From JAKLQR01 sp963753165 (lineage in GTDB: Bacteria > Nitrospirota > Thermodesulfovibrionia > Thermodesulfovibrionales > SM23-35), in assembly GCA_963753165.1 (NCBI GenBank), contig CAVWBP010000009.1:1-64000 (forward strand): DNA of 64,000 bases, in the 5' to 3' direction. Position 1 is the stretch's first letter. The number at the start of each line of letters is the position of its first letter. The notes beneath the pieces are model-generated. The model was not told the origin of the DNA, did not search any database, and saw only the letters and a list, made by a program, of their open reading frames with translations. Positions 20,234 through 31,623 of the stretch are shown in pieces. The position numbers were made by a program, and so were the translations under genes.

Positions 20234-21592
20234 TCACCTTCTGCTTTGACCAGGTTTTTTATGTTTGGTGAACAGCGAACTTGATCGCTTTGCTCCTTTC
20301 GAAGGCAACTTCAACTGCTTTCCTCCAGCAAGGGAAACGGTTTGCCCTACTTTGCGCATCGATGGATTCGATTTCCCAGTAGTGGCAACAGCCACAGCAG
20401 AGCCAAAAGATGACAGCTTCTTGACCGGAGCCCTCGCCGATGATTTCTGCAACAATGTTGCCGCGGCGCTCTCCTTCTTCAGAGCTTTCATTTTACTGTT
20501 GCAACTGACAACAGATGACGACGATCCAGAGGCCGCTTTCTTCTGCTGTGACTGATCGAGAATATTGTCATGACGTGAGCTGGTAGGTCGCACTTTGATG
20601 ATTTTAGGTCGTCCAGTGGCCAGGTCTTTTCGGATTTTTCTCATACGAGCCCCCTGGCTCGCTCGTCTTTTCTCTTCACGTCGTTGGAGAACCGAAAACA
20701 AGTCCCTCCAAGACTGACATGATTCAACTAAGCGCATGTCTTCTTGGTGATCAAGGTCTTCGTCTGCTTCATTGCTTTGTCCGTCGCTCGTGTTAATTTG
20801 AACGCCGCTGTTAGCAGCAATATTCTTCCATCTTTGAAGCGTCTCCTCAAGCTGTGCCAGAGGCGAAACAACAGTTTTGGTTCTGGCTGGATGTGAGCCT
20901 TGTATAGGACGTTCAGTGTGTACATTCAAGGAGCACTCATGTTCTTTACGACAAGCCTTCACAAACTTTTTCACGGACTTTCCAGCCCCACATGCCTGGA
21001 GCAGCGAAACAGACATGGGTGAATCGCTCAGAAGTTGGACGTGATACTCTAGAAGCTGCTGCTCCCTTTCAGAGGGATCCTCGACCTGCAGTAGTTGGAT
21101 AAGACCATCACCAGAGCGCTGCAGTCTTTCCACGAGAACTGGCCAGGGATACAGCAAGGTAGGAGGACGTGTCAACCCCCCGGCCCTGTACTTGTATTCA
21201 ACGCAATCTTTCCACGCCAATCGATCTACAACATCGGAGTCAGCAAAGTGAGGATTCGCCTGCTCAACTTCTGACAAGAAACGATCGGTAATAGCAGGTA
21301 GAAGGCGTCCAGTTCCGTCTATCCCTCCTGTTCCTGTACTCGGCATTGTAGTTTCGTGTCTCACTCGGACGATAGATTCCCAAGCATCTTCAGGCAAAAT
21401 CCCAAAAGCTTTTGGAGGATATCGCTCCAAATTTGCTACAATGACAGAGCGACATCTCGCCTCCAACGTTTCTGGCGTAGATTCATGGGTCCCAAGTCGC
21501 GCTGCACTTTTGTTGCCGTCCTTTCTGACTTTTGTCACGGGCCTTGCGGGGTTTTGACAATCACTGATGTTTTCAACGTTTGATGACGACAT
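20234..21592 (-). CDS. Hypothetical protein, possible Elongin-A-like
   Basis: A 452-residue protein from the first in-frame ATG at 21,592 (MSSSNVENISD). The frame is open to 21,688 without another ATG. The N-terminal half contains CRSVIVANLERYPPKAFGILPEDAWESIVRVRH and RLAWKDCVEYKYRAGGL. The middle has SCQSWRDLFSVLQRREEKRRASQGARMRKIRKDLATGRPKIIKV, which is reminiscent of the W-R-x-L-Y-x-x-L-(Q/E)-x-R-E pattern that follows the BC-box in Elongin A. The C-terminal 130 residues are Lys- and Ser-rich and disordered, suggesting a nuclear protein. The Elongin link is weak and rests on one motif. It converges with the DEAD-box gene, with 138 bases between the stops. Confidence 0.55.
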   Translation of the reverse strand: MSSSNVENISDCQNPARPVTKVRKDGNKSAARLGTHESTPETLEARCRSVIVANLERYPPKAFGILPEDAWESIVRVRHETTMPSTGTGGIDGTGRLLPAITDRFLSEVEQANPHFADSDVVDRLAWKDCVEYKYRAGGLTRPPTLLYPWPVLVERLQRSGDGLIQLLQVEDPSEREQQLLEYHVQLLSDSPMSVSLLQACGAGKSVKKFVKACRKEHECSLNVHTERPIQGSHPARTKTVVSPLAQLEETLQRWKNIAANSGVQINTSDGQSNEADEDLDHQEDMRLVESCQSWRDLFSVLQRREEKRRASQGARMRKIRKDLATGRPKIIKVRPTSSRHDNILDQSQQKKAASGSSSSVVSCNSKMKALKKESAAATLLQKSSARAPVKKLSSFGSAVAVATTGKSNPSMRKVGQTVSLAGGKQLKLPSKGAKRSSSLFTKHKKPGQSRR

Positions 21593-22195
21593 TGAGTGCC
21601 TTGAAACGTAAGCTCCGTCTCGCCTCTTTTCGTGCGCTAAGTTGAGACACCGCCACACAGGCTTCACTGAATAGGTTCGAGCACACAAGGTAATCGGCAG
21701 AGCAGTAACAACTGAACTGATGCTCTAACGAATAATAGGTTCCAAGCTCTCAAATCTCGCCAAGAACTGCAAGCTGCACGTGGCTGTTGCAAACAGACGC
21801 GCCCTCCTCGCGCGAGTATTCTAAGTAGTTATTTTCTATTTTCCTATTCGTTCTTTGACCGTTGGGCTCCGCATCTACCGGTACTGCGCGATCCGCGATC
21901 AGAGGATCATTCGCAATCTCAAAGTAGAAAAGTTAGCAATGACATCGAAGGAATGAATCAATCACTCGCTGTCTACTGAGTACACAGCTTGGCGACAGAT
22001 AATGTTACTATACGCAGAGTACTAAATCTAATGCATCTTTCGCTTTTATCCCCCCTCTGCTTGACGCATGTAACATGGAACAAGAATTCTCTGTTTCAAA
22101 CATCAATCCCACGGGCCTCTTTCCAAAAGAGACCATAGAGTTGACTAGAAATCGAGGCTACAATGGTTTGGTTTCATTGCGAGATAGAGACTTTT
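21593..22195. other. Intergenic, no gene seen
   Basis: Lies between the start of the Elongin-A-like gene and the stop of the MYB gene, both on the minus strand. It contains the promoter of the former and the 3' region of the latter. AT-rich around 21,820-22,060. Nothing else is supported. Confidence 0.4.
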
Positions 22196-24762
22196 TCAAG
22201 GCAGCACTGGACTTCCAAAGTCCAATGGCGACTTGATTGAATCAATGTGATGTAAGGACAAATCTGTCTTCTTCTTTTTGGCTCCACCACAGCTCCTCGG
22301 CGTCGAGAAGGCAGCAATGCTAAGAAGTTTTTCTGTAAGGTGGGGAACGTAAAAGTTAGCTGATGGTCAACAATGAATAAATTATATGCTTGCTCATTGT
22401 CTTCAGTTCTGTCACCTTACCTTCGAAAGTTTGAGCGTTTGTGTTCGCACGCGCACGTACTGGGCCTGATCCTGTCACCATCATGGCCTGAGTCAGACCA
22501 GCAGTAGACGTGCCGAACGGAGTTGCAATGTCGTCGCGTGAAACCTTTCAGAGAAAAAGTAGAATCGGTGAGAGGCATAGGTTCACCAAGGGAATGGTCC
22601 GAATGTCACGTCCACCGATACTTACCGAATCATTCTTGGACCGGCTCCCGGCACTTGATTGGCTTAGCTCTTCCTTGAAAACAACCTTGGGCGACGGACT
22701 CGTGCGCTTTCCTGTTGTTCGGGCCTCTGTGACATTCCCGCTCGCGAGATGTAGAAGCGAAGATGTGGCATCAGACTTGGCCGAGCGCTTGATGGATGAT
22801 GCCGGGCGCGATCCAAGAGACTGGTGAAGGAGGGTTGCGTCCTCCTCCCCCCACATCGGAGTACCAGAGTGGTATCCTCGTGGTGTAAAACCGATTCCAT
22901 CAAAGTGATGCGGTGAAAAGAAAGGACTGAAATTCATATCCTTGTAAGCGGATCTTGTACCGGGTGTTCCCAGAGATGCCGATGCCGGCATTGGGCTATT
23001 TCCTATGTAGGGAAAGACCATCGGTTTTCCCGCTGGTAGCAGAGAAACAGCAGTTAAAGAAAAAGTTAGATGCGCAGGACAAAGTTTGCAACAGAGGCTC
23101 AGATAAGGACCACTTACGTGTATCAATGGGAGGATAACTCTCTCGCAGTTTTGATGCCAACGGAGAAGGCCGCACCTGACCCAACCCATTGTTGCGGGGT
23201 TCGCTTTCGGGATAGGGGAACAAAGGCGATGGCATAGCCCACTTCATTGAGCTGTTTCCAGAAGGAAAAGCCTTCGAGGTCGGTTCTGAGGGCATTCTGG
23301 ACTGGCCTATGTAAGGCTGCAGAAAGTGAAGCTGGGACTGAAAGAATGAAGGTAGGCGTTGACGCTCTTCCGGGGTCAGATTTAGAGCGTTGATCGCCTC
23401 TAGGTATCCTCTTTCGAATAGGCCCGACTTTTCAGCCAAGCGGCGTCGCTCTAAAGCCGAAAGATAGATGCCGTTCACGTATCCACCACGGAGATTCGTC
23501 AAGAATTCCTTTAGTGAGACGATATCATGCTCAGTTGGCATAGCGGGAGCCACCTTGTGTCGCTTCATGGGGGGCCCATTCATGGAATGAGAAAACGGGC
23601 TCGCGAATGGAGCGAACATGTTGGATCCGTTGTTGTCCATTGTTCGCTTGTTCATTTTCATCGCAGAATACTCGCCCTGACTTTTGGACTTAGCTTTCGA
23701 GCTGGCGGAGCCAGATCGCTTTCGAGATTTGGAAGACTCCTTGCTTTGGGACGCAGGTGGATGACGAACGGCTCGAAGGCATCCCTCAACATCACTTTCG
23801 ATCAGATACCGATTGTTCTCGTCCAGGACTTGATGAACGTTGTTGATGTTCTTAGCGTAGAGATATTTCTCAATTTTTCGCTTCATGGAAGAATTCCAGT
23901 GGTTCTTGATAGCGTTATCTGTTCGTCCGGGAAGCTTCTTCGCTATCTCTGCCCATCGATTTCCCAACTCACTGTGACTCGCGATGATGGTCCTGTCCTC
24001 TTCTTCTGACCATGGGTTCTTGTTGATGTTGGGGTTCAGATGATTATGCCAACGCTCACGGCATTGCTTTCCAATACGGCCTGTCAAAGTGATAGTGGTT
24101 AGAGTGCATCTCTTTCTCTCTCTGCACCCGCACTCGTCGAGAATACCGAGGTTAACGTACCTGGAAGTTCAGCTGCAATCTGGCTCCACTTCTTGGCGCC
24201 CTGAGCTTGTACCAGATTGATGATCTTGGCGTCTTCCTCACTAGTCCATGGACCTTTTAATGCACCGGCCTTTTCAGCCCCGCGGTTACCACTGATTTTG
24301 TTGTATCGGCGCAGGCACTCGGCGCTCTTGCGTCCGGTTCCTAGGCGTGCGGCAACATCTGCCCAGTCGATGTCTCTAACTTTGTCTTTCCTCATTCCTT
24401 CTCGCTTTCGAGCTGCTGCTTTCGTATCGCAATCCTCATCGGAAGAGTCACAGCTGTCCTTCCCAGAGTCAAAGAGTTCTGATACGATGTAAGTCAGTTT
24501 CTTATCCTGTAGCACAGCAAAAGGATGTGAGACGCCTCCATCGACTGAAGAAGCAATGGTTGCGAATGGAACGTACCTCCTCATCTGTCCACCTTGGCGG
24601 TCGGGAGGAAAGAATTGCCTGCGGAACAAGGGAGTCCATTGACGGCACGGCCGAGTGGTGCGATCCATTCTGCTGCAAGATCATCATGGAAGCGTAAGGA
24701 GTGAAGTGCATGTTCGCTGCCATACTGTAGCCGTGGCCAAAGTCAAAAGGTCCGCTCTCCAT
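22196..24762 (-). CDS. Three-repeat (R1R2R3) MYB transcription factor
   Basis: A nuclear DNA-binding protein of the 3R-MYB class, usually a regulator of cell-cycle genes. Six exons on the minus strand: 24577-24762, 24161-24506, 23118-24080, 22626-23032, 22421-22544 and 22196-22332, all with GT/AG borders. They sum to 720 codons plus stop. Repeat 1 (PPRWTDEEDKKLTYIV ... WADVAARLGTGRKSAECLRRY) has an acidic insertion. Repeat 2 is KGPWTSEEDAKIINLV ... WSQIAAELPGRIGKQCRERWHNHL, and repeat 3 NPWSEEEDRTIIASH ... WAEIAKKLPGRTDNAIKNHWNS. The conserved tryptophans and the recognition helix are intact. A basic Ser/Lys stretch (SKSRKRSGSASSKAKSK) likely targets the nucleus. The remainder is low-complexity, ending DFGSPVLP. 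The start ATG (MESGPFDFG) is the first after an in-frame open region. Confidence 0.88.
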
Positions 24763-25822
24763 CAGCGCGAGCTCTTTCCGTCCTTGCGATATGAGAGGAT
24801 GTAATGACACAGCTGCCCTGACGACAACGCGATGAGCGCTTCGAAGGTGCAAGTAAACAATGAGGTGTGACAATTGTGAGTTTTTGTCAACACGATTTGC
24901 AATTTTGAATTCGGTTTGAATTTGGCTCAGTGTGGATTCAAATTTTCTGAGAGACATTGGCGATAAAGTGCGAAAAAATTATCATATATTGTTCCAAAGG
25001 AATTCTCATGGTCGCATGATCCTTAAATACAAATCACAAGGGTCACAATGACAAACATCAAAATGACGGTAAATTCAAATTCATGTGTATAACGACATGA
25101 ATATAAACATTCTCAACGATAGACGAACGTGACTGAATATCTTTGTGGAATTGCAACACGATTGAATTCGTCGAGCAGCAACGCGCGAGACGAGATCACG
25201 ATGTTCTTGTGACGCGACGACGAAGCCTCAACATGTTGTATGCTTCCCGGCAAAAGACATATATTTTGAATCGATTTTCCTCCAAGCGAACACTCCATAG
25301 AATCGCGGAAGAATGAGCAACACAGGTCGAGCCGATTCTGTGATGCTGTATGCGCATGAAAAATCTCGCTTCTGCGGGGAGTAGTGCGCGATGAACATGC
25401 TGCATTCCTGAGGAGTCCAAGCTATCTCCGACAGTCCATCTTATCTTACCTTTTTCACAGGGTAGTTCGCTTCTCTTTGCGATGACGAGCAAGGCGAAGC
25501 GGAACGATCGCGACGTGCTGGTGCTGGTGTTGTGAATGAAGAAAAAATAATAGTGATCTCGCGAGGCAAACCGAATTCGAAACCGGGCGGAAGACCACAA
25601 GGCGAGAACCGTACGACGGACAGGTCCAAAAATCCGGGTTCGTCCTCCGCCGAAAAAAGATGTTTGCTACTGTACAACACAACAACAAGGTAGACAATCA
25701 TTGTACATTCACTCCACATAGTCTACTAGCTAGTCCAGTATTCATTGGCATCGCCCTATTGGCGTCATCATCATGCACCCGGAAACTGTCAACGGCAAAA
25801 GAAATGAATAATGAATCTCCCT
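24763..25822. other. Intergenic, no gene seen
   Basis: About 1 kb of AT-rich sequence, upstream of the MYB gene and downstream of the cyclotransferase gene. Small open frames around 25,200-25,700 on the minus strand lack any recognisable motif and overlap each other. No tRNA or repeat was found. Confidence 0.4.
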
Positions 25823-26731
25823 TTATTCATTATTGGAGGCAGAGGCTACTTCTTTGACTCGCTGGACAATATGTTTGATTGCTCTGGGATGCGCCTTGTC
25901 TTCTTCCAAGGCATCCGCCAGTGCTTCCAAGTGCTCAACAGGATCGTACTGTACCCTCTCTTCAAGTTTTTCATCGAGCAACTTGTCAATGGCATCTCCA
26001 TGTTCACTCGAAAATTCCGGGTCGGCGCGCTTGTAAATGGGCACTTCGCGATCATCCACCCAATGATCTTCGTCATGGTTCCATCCGTGCGTCGTTTCAA
26101 TGAAGGACCTCGCAAAGTCTTCACTGATGGTGAGACAGCCCCGGATAATGATATCCACGTAGGACTGAGGAATGGGATGCGACGGGTCGGCGTTGATGGG
26201 ATCGCTCTGCATGTAAATCCAAACTTTGACATTTTCCATTTCGACTTCGTCATTGGTCTCGTCCTTGGCTTCAAAAACGGGATGGTCGTCTTCGTAGAAT
26301 TCGTCTTCGTCCAAAAAGGGCACTTGATCAATGTTCTCTAACCGAATGGGTAGACGACCGTAATTAGCTTCGCGCTTGTCCAGATCCTCCAATTCGTCAC
26401 CCGATACTTCAATCAAGATCCCCGTGCACTCGGCTCCTTCACGATGTTGGACCCCCATGGCAGTATATCCCGATACAGTTCGGGCACTCCAGACACGCTC
26501 AACGTCTTGAATGACAACGGGCAGAGGTTCCTTGTTGGCCAAGCCGGGATTGGTAATGGATCGTGACTCGGGACAAATGAGGGATCCGTAGCCAAAGACG
26601 TAGTGATGCACCTTCTTGCGGCGTTTTGCTGTTGCGGCGACGGCGGATGTTGTTGCCGTCGAGGCAAAGCTTCTGGATTCCATAATGCGTCGAAATATTC
26701 CAAACAAAAGAAGCAATCGCCTTGCTTTCAT
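25823..26731 (-). CDS. Gamma-glutamylcyclotransferase-like protein
   Basis: A 302-residue protein from ATG 26,731 (MKARRLLLLFGIFRR). The first 45 residues are basic and Ala/Ser/Thr-rich, which could be an organelle targeting sequence. The core begins HHYVFGYGSLICPESR; the YGSL motif binds the gamma-glutamyl group in the GGCT/AIG2 fold. Further on is EVSGDELEDLDKREANYGR, matching the family's catalytic-Glu region, in which the Glu of the L-D-x-x-E pattern is the acid/base. A long acidic insertion (DEDEFYEDDHP) and a C-terminal helical part (YVDIIIRGCLTISEDFARSFIETTHGW) follow, the latter common in plant and algal homologues. Likely acts on glutathione or gamma-glutamyl dipeptides; substrate is unknown. 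It is divergent from the Sec13 gene with 460 bases between starts. Confidence 0.75.
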   Translation of the reverse strand: MKARRLLLLFGIFRRIMESRSFASTATTSAVAATAKRRKKVHHYVFGYGSLICPESRSITNPGLANKEPLPVVIQDVERVWSARTVSGYTAMGVQHREGAECTGILIEVSGDELEDLDKREANYGRLPIRLENIDQVPFLDEDEFYEDDHPVFEAKDETNDEVEMENVKVWIYMQSDPINADPSHPIPQSYVDIIIRGCLTISEDFARSFIETTHGWNHDEDHWVDDREVPIYKRADPEFSSEHGDAIDKLLDEKLEERVQYDPVEHLEALADALEEDKAHPRAIKHIVQRVKEVASASNNE

Positions 26732-27191
26732 AGGGTTACACAAGACTTTGAAGACTGTGTATTGTGCCGTACTCCTTGTAGCTGTGGCCCAGCGCAATGT
26801 ACCGGAGAGTAGCTACGGCGATCTCTATTTTCGCCTTCGTCGTTTGTTCTCCTCTTTCGGGGAACTCTTTTTTTTTTTTTACTCGGAGTGTTGCTGTTCT
26901 TGTGTCTTGTGTCGTTTGTTCTCTTGTGTCCTGGCCAGGCAGGAACAACGGCTTCTTGTTCTTGTTCTTGTGCGTGTGGGTGCTGGCGAGAGACCTCGCA
27001 AGAGCTCTGCGGAAAGACGCGTATGCCGGACAGACTACGGAATCCTGTCCGTACGGGTACTTCGTGCTCGTACTGCGTCACGTACATTTCAACGTGAAAG
27101 TGCCACCCAGCGCTCGCCTTCAAAACACACGCAACCGTTCAGTTGCCAATCTTGCTCGAGTCGCCGTGCAGTAGTACGGACGGCCGAGAAG

Positions 27192-28365
27192 ATGAACGCT
27201 TGGGAGTGTATCCACCCAACCGGCCATAACAACCCGGCCGCCCAACACCGACACAAAGCTGCAAAGCGCAAAGCCGACGACGCAATGACCTCAACCGCAA
27301 TGTCGACCGCGCCTGCTACGGCACAGGAGGCCCCACTAGCCCCCATCTACATCGATACTCAGCATGACAACATGGTTCACGATGCGCAGTTGGACTACTA
27401 CGGCTGCAAACTGGCCACGTCGTCCTCAGGTACGAAGCACAACCTGTTTCCGACAATGAACCAAGCATCTTACCGGATAACCATCTATCATGGCACTCAC
27501 CGTTCGCTGTTCTTCATTAGATCGCACGATAAAGATTTACAACGTCGCGGGATCGACACATGAGCACACTGCAACGTTGCAGGGACACGAAGGACCCGTC
27601 TGGCAAGTCTCCTGGGCCCATCCCAAGTTTGGCGTTATCCTCGCCTCCTGCTCGTTCGATGGCTCCATCTTGATCCACCGGGAGACTCGTCCTCGCGAAT
27701 GGGCCCTCTTGCATGCCGCTCGTCACATACACGAGAGCTCTGTCAACGGGATTGCTTTTGCGCCCAATGAGTTCGGTCTCATGTTGGCGGCGGCCAGTTC
27801 GGATGGCAAGGTTAGTATCCTGACCCACCAGCCTGACAACACGTGGGGCACTCCGGAGTACATTCGCGACAACTCCCTTGGCGTAAACGCAGTGAGCTGG
27901 GCTCCCTACGGTGCCTATCATGATTCGGCCAGTCCGGATCAGATGGAACCTCCTCGCTTGGTCACTGCTGGTTGTGACAATCGCATCCGTTTCTGGATCA
28001 AGAGCAGCTCCACTTGGGAAGAGGATACGTCCGCCCCCATCGCAAAGGGCCTTTCCCATAGCGACTGGGTTCGTGATGTGGCATGGGCTCCCTCTATCAT
28101 ACCCAATGTCAACGTTGTGGCGAGTTGCTCCGAAGATCGCACCGTACTCATTTGGACTCAAAATGGACAAGGCGCTGAATGGAAACCGACCTTGCTGAAC
28201 ACCTTTGATGCCCCAGTGTGGAGGGTGAGCTGGAGCGTGACAGGACACATGCTGGCCGTGAGCAGTGGAGACAGCGACGTAACTCTATGGAAGGCTGGTC
28301 TCGACGGAACATGGACCAAAATGGGCACTGTCGAAGACAGCGCAACGGCGCCTTCGCAAGGCTAG
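27192..28365 (+). CDS. SEC13: Sec13 (COPII coat and nuclear pore WD40 protein)
   Basis: Six-bladed WD40 propeller that forms the outer COPII cage with Sec31 and also sits in the nuclear pore Y complex. Two exons, 27192-27429 and 27521-28365, joined in frame (360 residues). The exon junction rebuilds YYGCKLATSSSDRTIKIYNV, the conserved Sec13 start, preceded by IDTQHDNMVHDAQLD. Blade motifs follow: LQGHEGPVWQVSWAHPKFG, IHESSVNGIAFAPNEFG, GVNAVSWAPYG, HSDWVRDVAWAPS and FDAPVWRVSWSVTGHMLAVSSGDSDVTLWK. The first 45 residues or so are extra; translation may instead start at a downstream Met (27,285 or 27,300). Confidence 0.94.
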
Positions 28366-28491
28366 AACCTGCTGCGATATGAAATAGAGTATCATGAAAT
28401 AGTAGAGTGTGCTCGGTAGATTTTGATATTAACTATCATATACAATTCTATAAAACATGCTAGGAGCAACTCATGAAGCTCGCTTATTGCT

Positions 28492-30183
28492 TCAATAAGA
28501 TCTGTTGTTGCCCATTGGTTCATTGTAGTCTTCCGACGGATTAGACAAACTGTTACTCCGTTGCTCGCGAGCACGAGGACGCGTCATTGTCAGACCGGAA
28601 TGACTGCTCATTCGGAACGTTGTTCGCGGCTTGTGTTCGAGATAGTCGTGTGGGTGAACCATATACGACGTGACCCCTAGTCCCATGTGTCCACTCATGC
28701 CCGTACGAAAATCAACGTGCCTCGAAGCTGACCGCCCGTTCCGCTCTCGCCATGCTCGCGCACCGGCTGACATTGTTCGAGGAGACGGATGAGAGTCGTC
28801 CACTCTTGTCGGCAAGGTTCTTTGAAAACGAGCTGGTGAGTCTACAGCTTGTCCTACGCTGGTAGACAGATGCTCCAACATACTGCTGGCGAACGATGCA
28901 ACCTCAGCCAGTGGCGACGAAGGCGCTGGGAGAGCAGCTACAGTTGGCTGTGGTTTCCTTAAGCCACTGTCGACTGATGCACTTGGGGATAAGCCGACGT
29001 CATTGCCTCGCTTGTCCTCTGCCAATTCCGGTCTAAACGACTCGGTGGCTGCGTCTGTGAATGTGTCAGAAGGGACAACTGTAAGGTCCTCGTCACTGAG
29101 GAGCGACGCCTGCAGATTGCTCATGAGACCAACAAAGCTATTGTCGATTTTGCGCTTCTCTCCCCTCAGCTCTTGACGACGAGCAGAGAGGGCGTGCAAC
29201 ATAGCCTCCAGTCTGCATGCTCTGTCGACAGATCCACCGACTAATAAATGGTGAGAGGAAACCGACGTGAGTTATATGCTGATTCAGGCACACATGCAAA
29301 AATCTATCTCACAATTCTTACCCTTGACAAGCTTGTTTGCATCTGCACGTATATAGCCGTATCCCCGAGCCAGTTTCGCCCATCCCTCGTGCAACGAAAC
29401 AATCTGCACCCGATCGCCATATTTGAGCTCCGTATCCTCCTCGCTCAAAGTTTTCAGGTCACCATTGGCCGCATCGACGCCCACCTTGTGATCAAGATGG
29501 AAGAAGCGAACTAACGTGTCTACGTCATCGTCTGACACCGTGGTTCTGTCTGACGACGTGGTTTTGTCATCTCTGTTCAAGTCTGGTAAATTCAAAGTCG
29601 TTGGCCGGCTCGGGTAAATCTGGAGGCCATCCTTGTCGGCGACAACATAGGTTCCACAGGCCCCGATTGTAAGGGATGTACTGACTTTGATCTTTTCCTC
29701 TTCGTCATCATCATCCTCACCAGCATTCTCGCTCAAAAAAGACTCCATCTGGCTCACCAAAGACGGCTCTCGACTTCTATGCTCCATCTCCGTAGCAACC
29801 TCTGTGGCCTCCATGAGCGACAGAAGCACAACGTTCTTGGGGAGGGGAAGGCGCTTCTTCTCTATCTGTGCGGGGAGGTTGTCACCGCGACCATGACCGC
29901 GCCCTGGAGCCCCCTGTCGTCCAACAGAACGGTGATCGGACCATCTCGAACGGAGTGGGCTCCCTACTGACGATCGAGTGTTCCCTGCTGCGTTGGGCGC
30001 GGCTGGTCTAGGGATCGGAATCGTCAAGAGCGTACGGCACTCCATACACTTATCTAGCCTCTCGGCACAAATGTGGCAAACATACGTGTGTCCGCATGGC
30101 AACACGACGGGGTATCGTTGGCTGTAGTGAAATTCTTCAAAGCATATCATGCAATGAAACGACAACGCAGACGATCCCGACAT
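28492..30183 (-). CDS. RING finger protein with SH3-like domain
   Basis: Probable E3 ubiquitin ligase of 536 residues in two exons, 29322-30183 and 28492-29240, with a GTAAGA...TTAG intron. The RING is at the very N-terminus: CMICFEEF ... VVLPCGHTYVCHICAERLDKCMECRTLL, a full set of zinc ligands (C3HC4). An acidic stretch (GEDDDDEEEKIK) precedes a segment with two parts that look like bacterial-type SH3 folds: GACGTYVVADKDGLQIYPSRP and LKYGDRVQIVSLHEGWAKLARGYGYI. After the junction a short coiled coil (RACRLEAMLHALSARRQELRGEKRKID) and a long disordered Ser/Arg tail follow. Target unknown. Head to head spacing with the transposon on its upstream side is about 410 bases. Confidence 0.75.
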
Positions 30184-30591
30184 AATCTGCTTTCAAGCCT
30201 GAAGCTTCCACCTATAGCAGTGTATGAGTTCGTGTACCTGGTGCAATGCGGGTCGATTCTGTTCACAGCGCAGGTAGTTGACGACGGGAGAGGATGGCTT
30301 GGATACGGACGGCAATGTGAATGGCCACAACGGATATGCGCACAACGGGAAATTGGAAAATGGTCTCTGTGGATGCCCGCGCGCACAATTAGATTCCACA
30401 AAGAAATCCGAACCATCTCTTTAGAACATATTCACTCAAGGGGTCGATATTCAACGGATGCAATTGGCGAGGTCGGTAATTGAAACCTCAATATGTATGA
30501 AATATACATAAAGGAGCAGTTGTTTAGTTAAGTGTTTGATTTATAATACTGACGCCACGGTTGACGATGTCGTTATCAACAGCTCCTTCCA
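30184..30591. other. Promoter region of the RING gene, next to the transposon
   Basis: Between the RING gene start and the left target-site duplication of the transposon. No supported coding sequence. AT-rich around 30,490-30,550. Confidence 0.4.
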
Positions 30592-30601
30592 CAGGCCCAT
30601 G

Positions 30602-30720
30602 TTCCCCCAGCGGGGGCCACTACGTTCCACGTGTCGCTTCGCGACGCTTGCAAAAACTCGTATGTAGAGACCCCCGGACCGCTGGCCCCGCGGCCACTGG
30701 AGGTCGGGTTTCTACTTTTC
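30602..30720 (+). repeat. Left terminal inverted repeat of the transposon
   Basis: Pairs with the reverse complement of 32,631-32,757. Shared blocks include TTCCCCC(C)AGCGGGGG, CACGTGT, ACTCGTA(..)GTAGAGACCCCC, GGACCGCTG and CACTGGAGGTCGGGT(T/A)TCTAC. The first 15 bases can fold back on themselves (CCCCC-AGC-GGGGG). Confidence 0.92.
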
Positions 30721-31623
30721 TTCACCGCACTAACAACACCATCACAAACGGCTTATACCATGTTGCCCTCCAAACGCAACTCCAAGAAGAAGCGCAAACG
30801 CCTCCGCGTTAATCGATTGCGATTGGTTTTGAATGATAAAAAATTCAACAAACAAAATTCTTACTGCACTATGAAATGTACTATTACGAAACGATGCTGC
30901 TATTATTTTTTGCCAAAAAGATGTTTGAAAGTCAAATCTTTTTATGCAAAAATTCAATGAAAACGTGAGATATTCTCTAGAAAATGTAAAACCTAATAGA
31001 TTCCCCCTCTGATGAGGCGGCTTCTAGTGCCAATATTGTCACACAGCCATCTCAAGCAGAAAAGAGCTGCCACAGATGCTATTGCACTCTTGCTATCTCT
31101 GTCGACCCCTCACCACAATCATGCCACGTCGCCTCCCTTGGTTGATCTCATCACGACATATCCGTATCCTTCTCCTGCTCCATTTACAGGTAGAAACACT
31201 GGTGCTGCCTCAGTGCATGCTGGGTCTGCTTCTGCTTCTGCACCTGTTGATGCACCCACTGCCAGCACCCGAAACTGCCACCCTACCAGTTGTTGGCCTC
31301 CCACCTGATGCCATTTCCCTTGGCCTACATTATGTATCAGCACAGGTTGACTCTTCCCGGACAACACCTAACCCCTCTGGCTTCATTCAAGGGACTCAAG
31401 TTTCTGAGCTCAAAAAGCACCAAGAAGCTTCCACTGCATTCTCTCCTGCCCCCGCTGCTATCAACATCCGGCCATGACTACTTGCCTTTGGGGACGCATC
31501 AAACAACCTTGCCAAGTCTGATGCTGGACCCAAGAATGGGGTTGCTGCTGGGGTTGCAGCAGGTATCCAAAATCTACAGCAATACAACATGAGTGAACGG
31601 ATTCCGGATCTTTCTAAGGGCAA

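Noticed and set aside
31012..31592. Plus-strand open frames inside the transposon
   Set aside because: They overlap each other in several frames, are Ser/Pro/His-rich without motifs, and have no link to a transposase.
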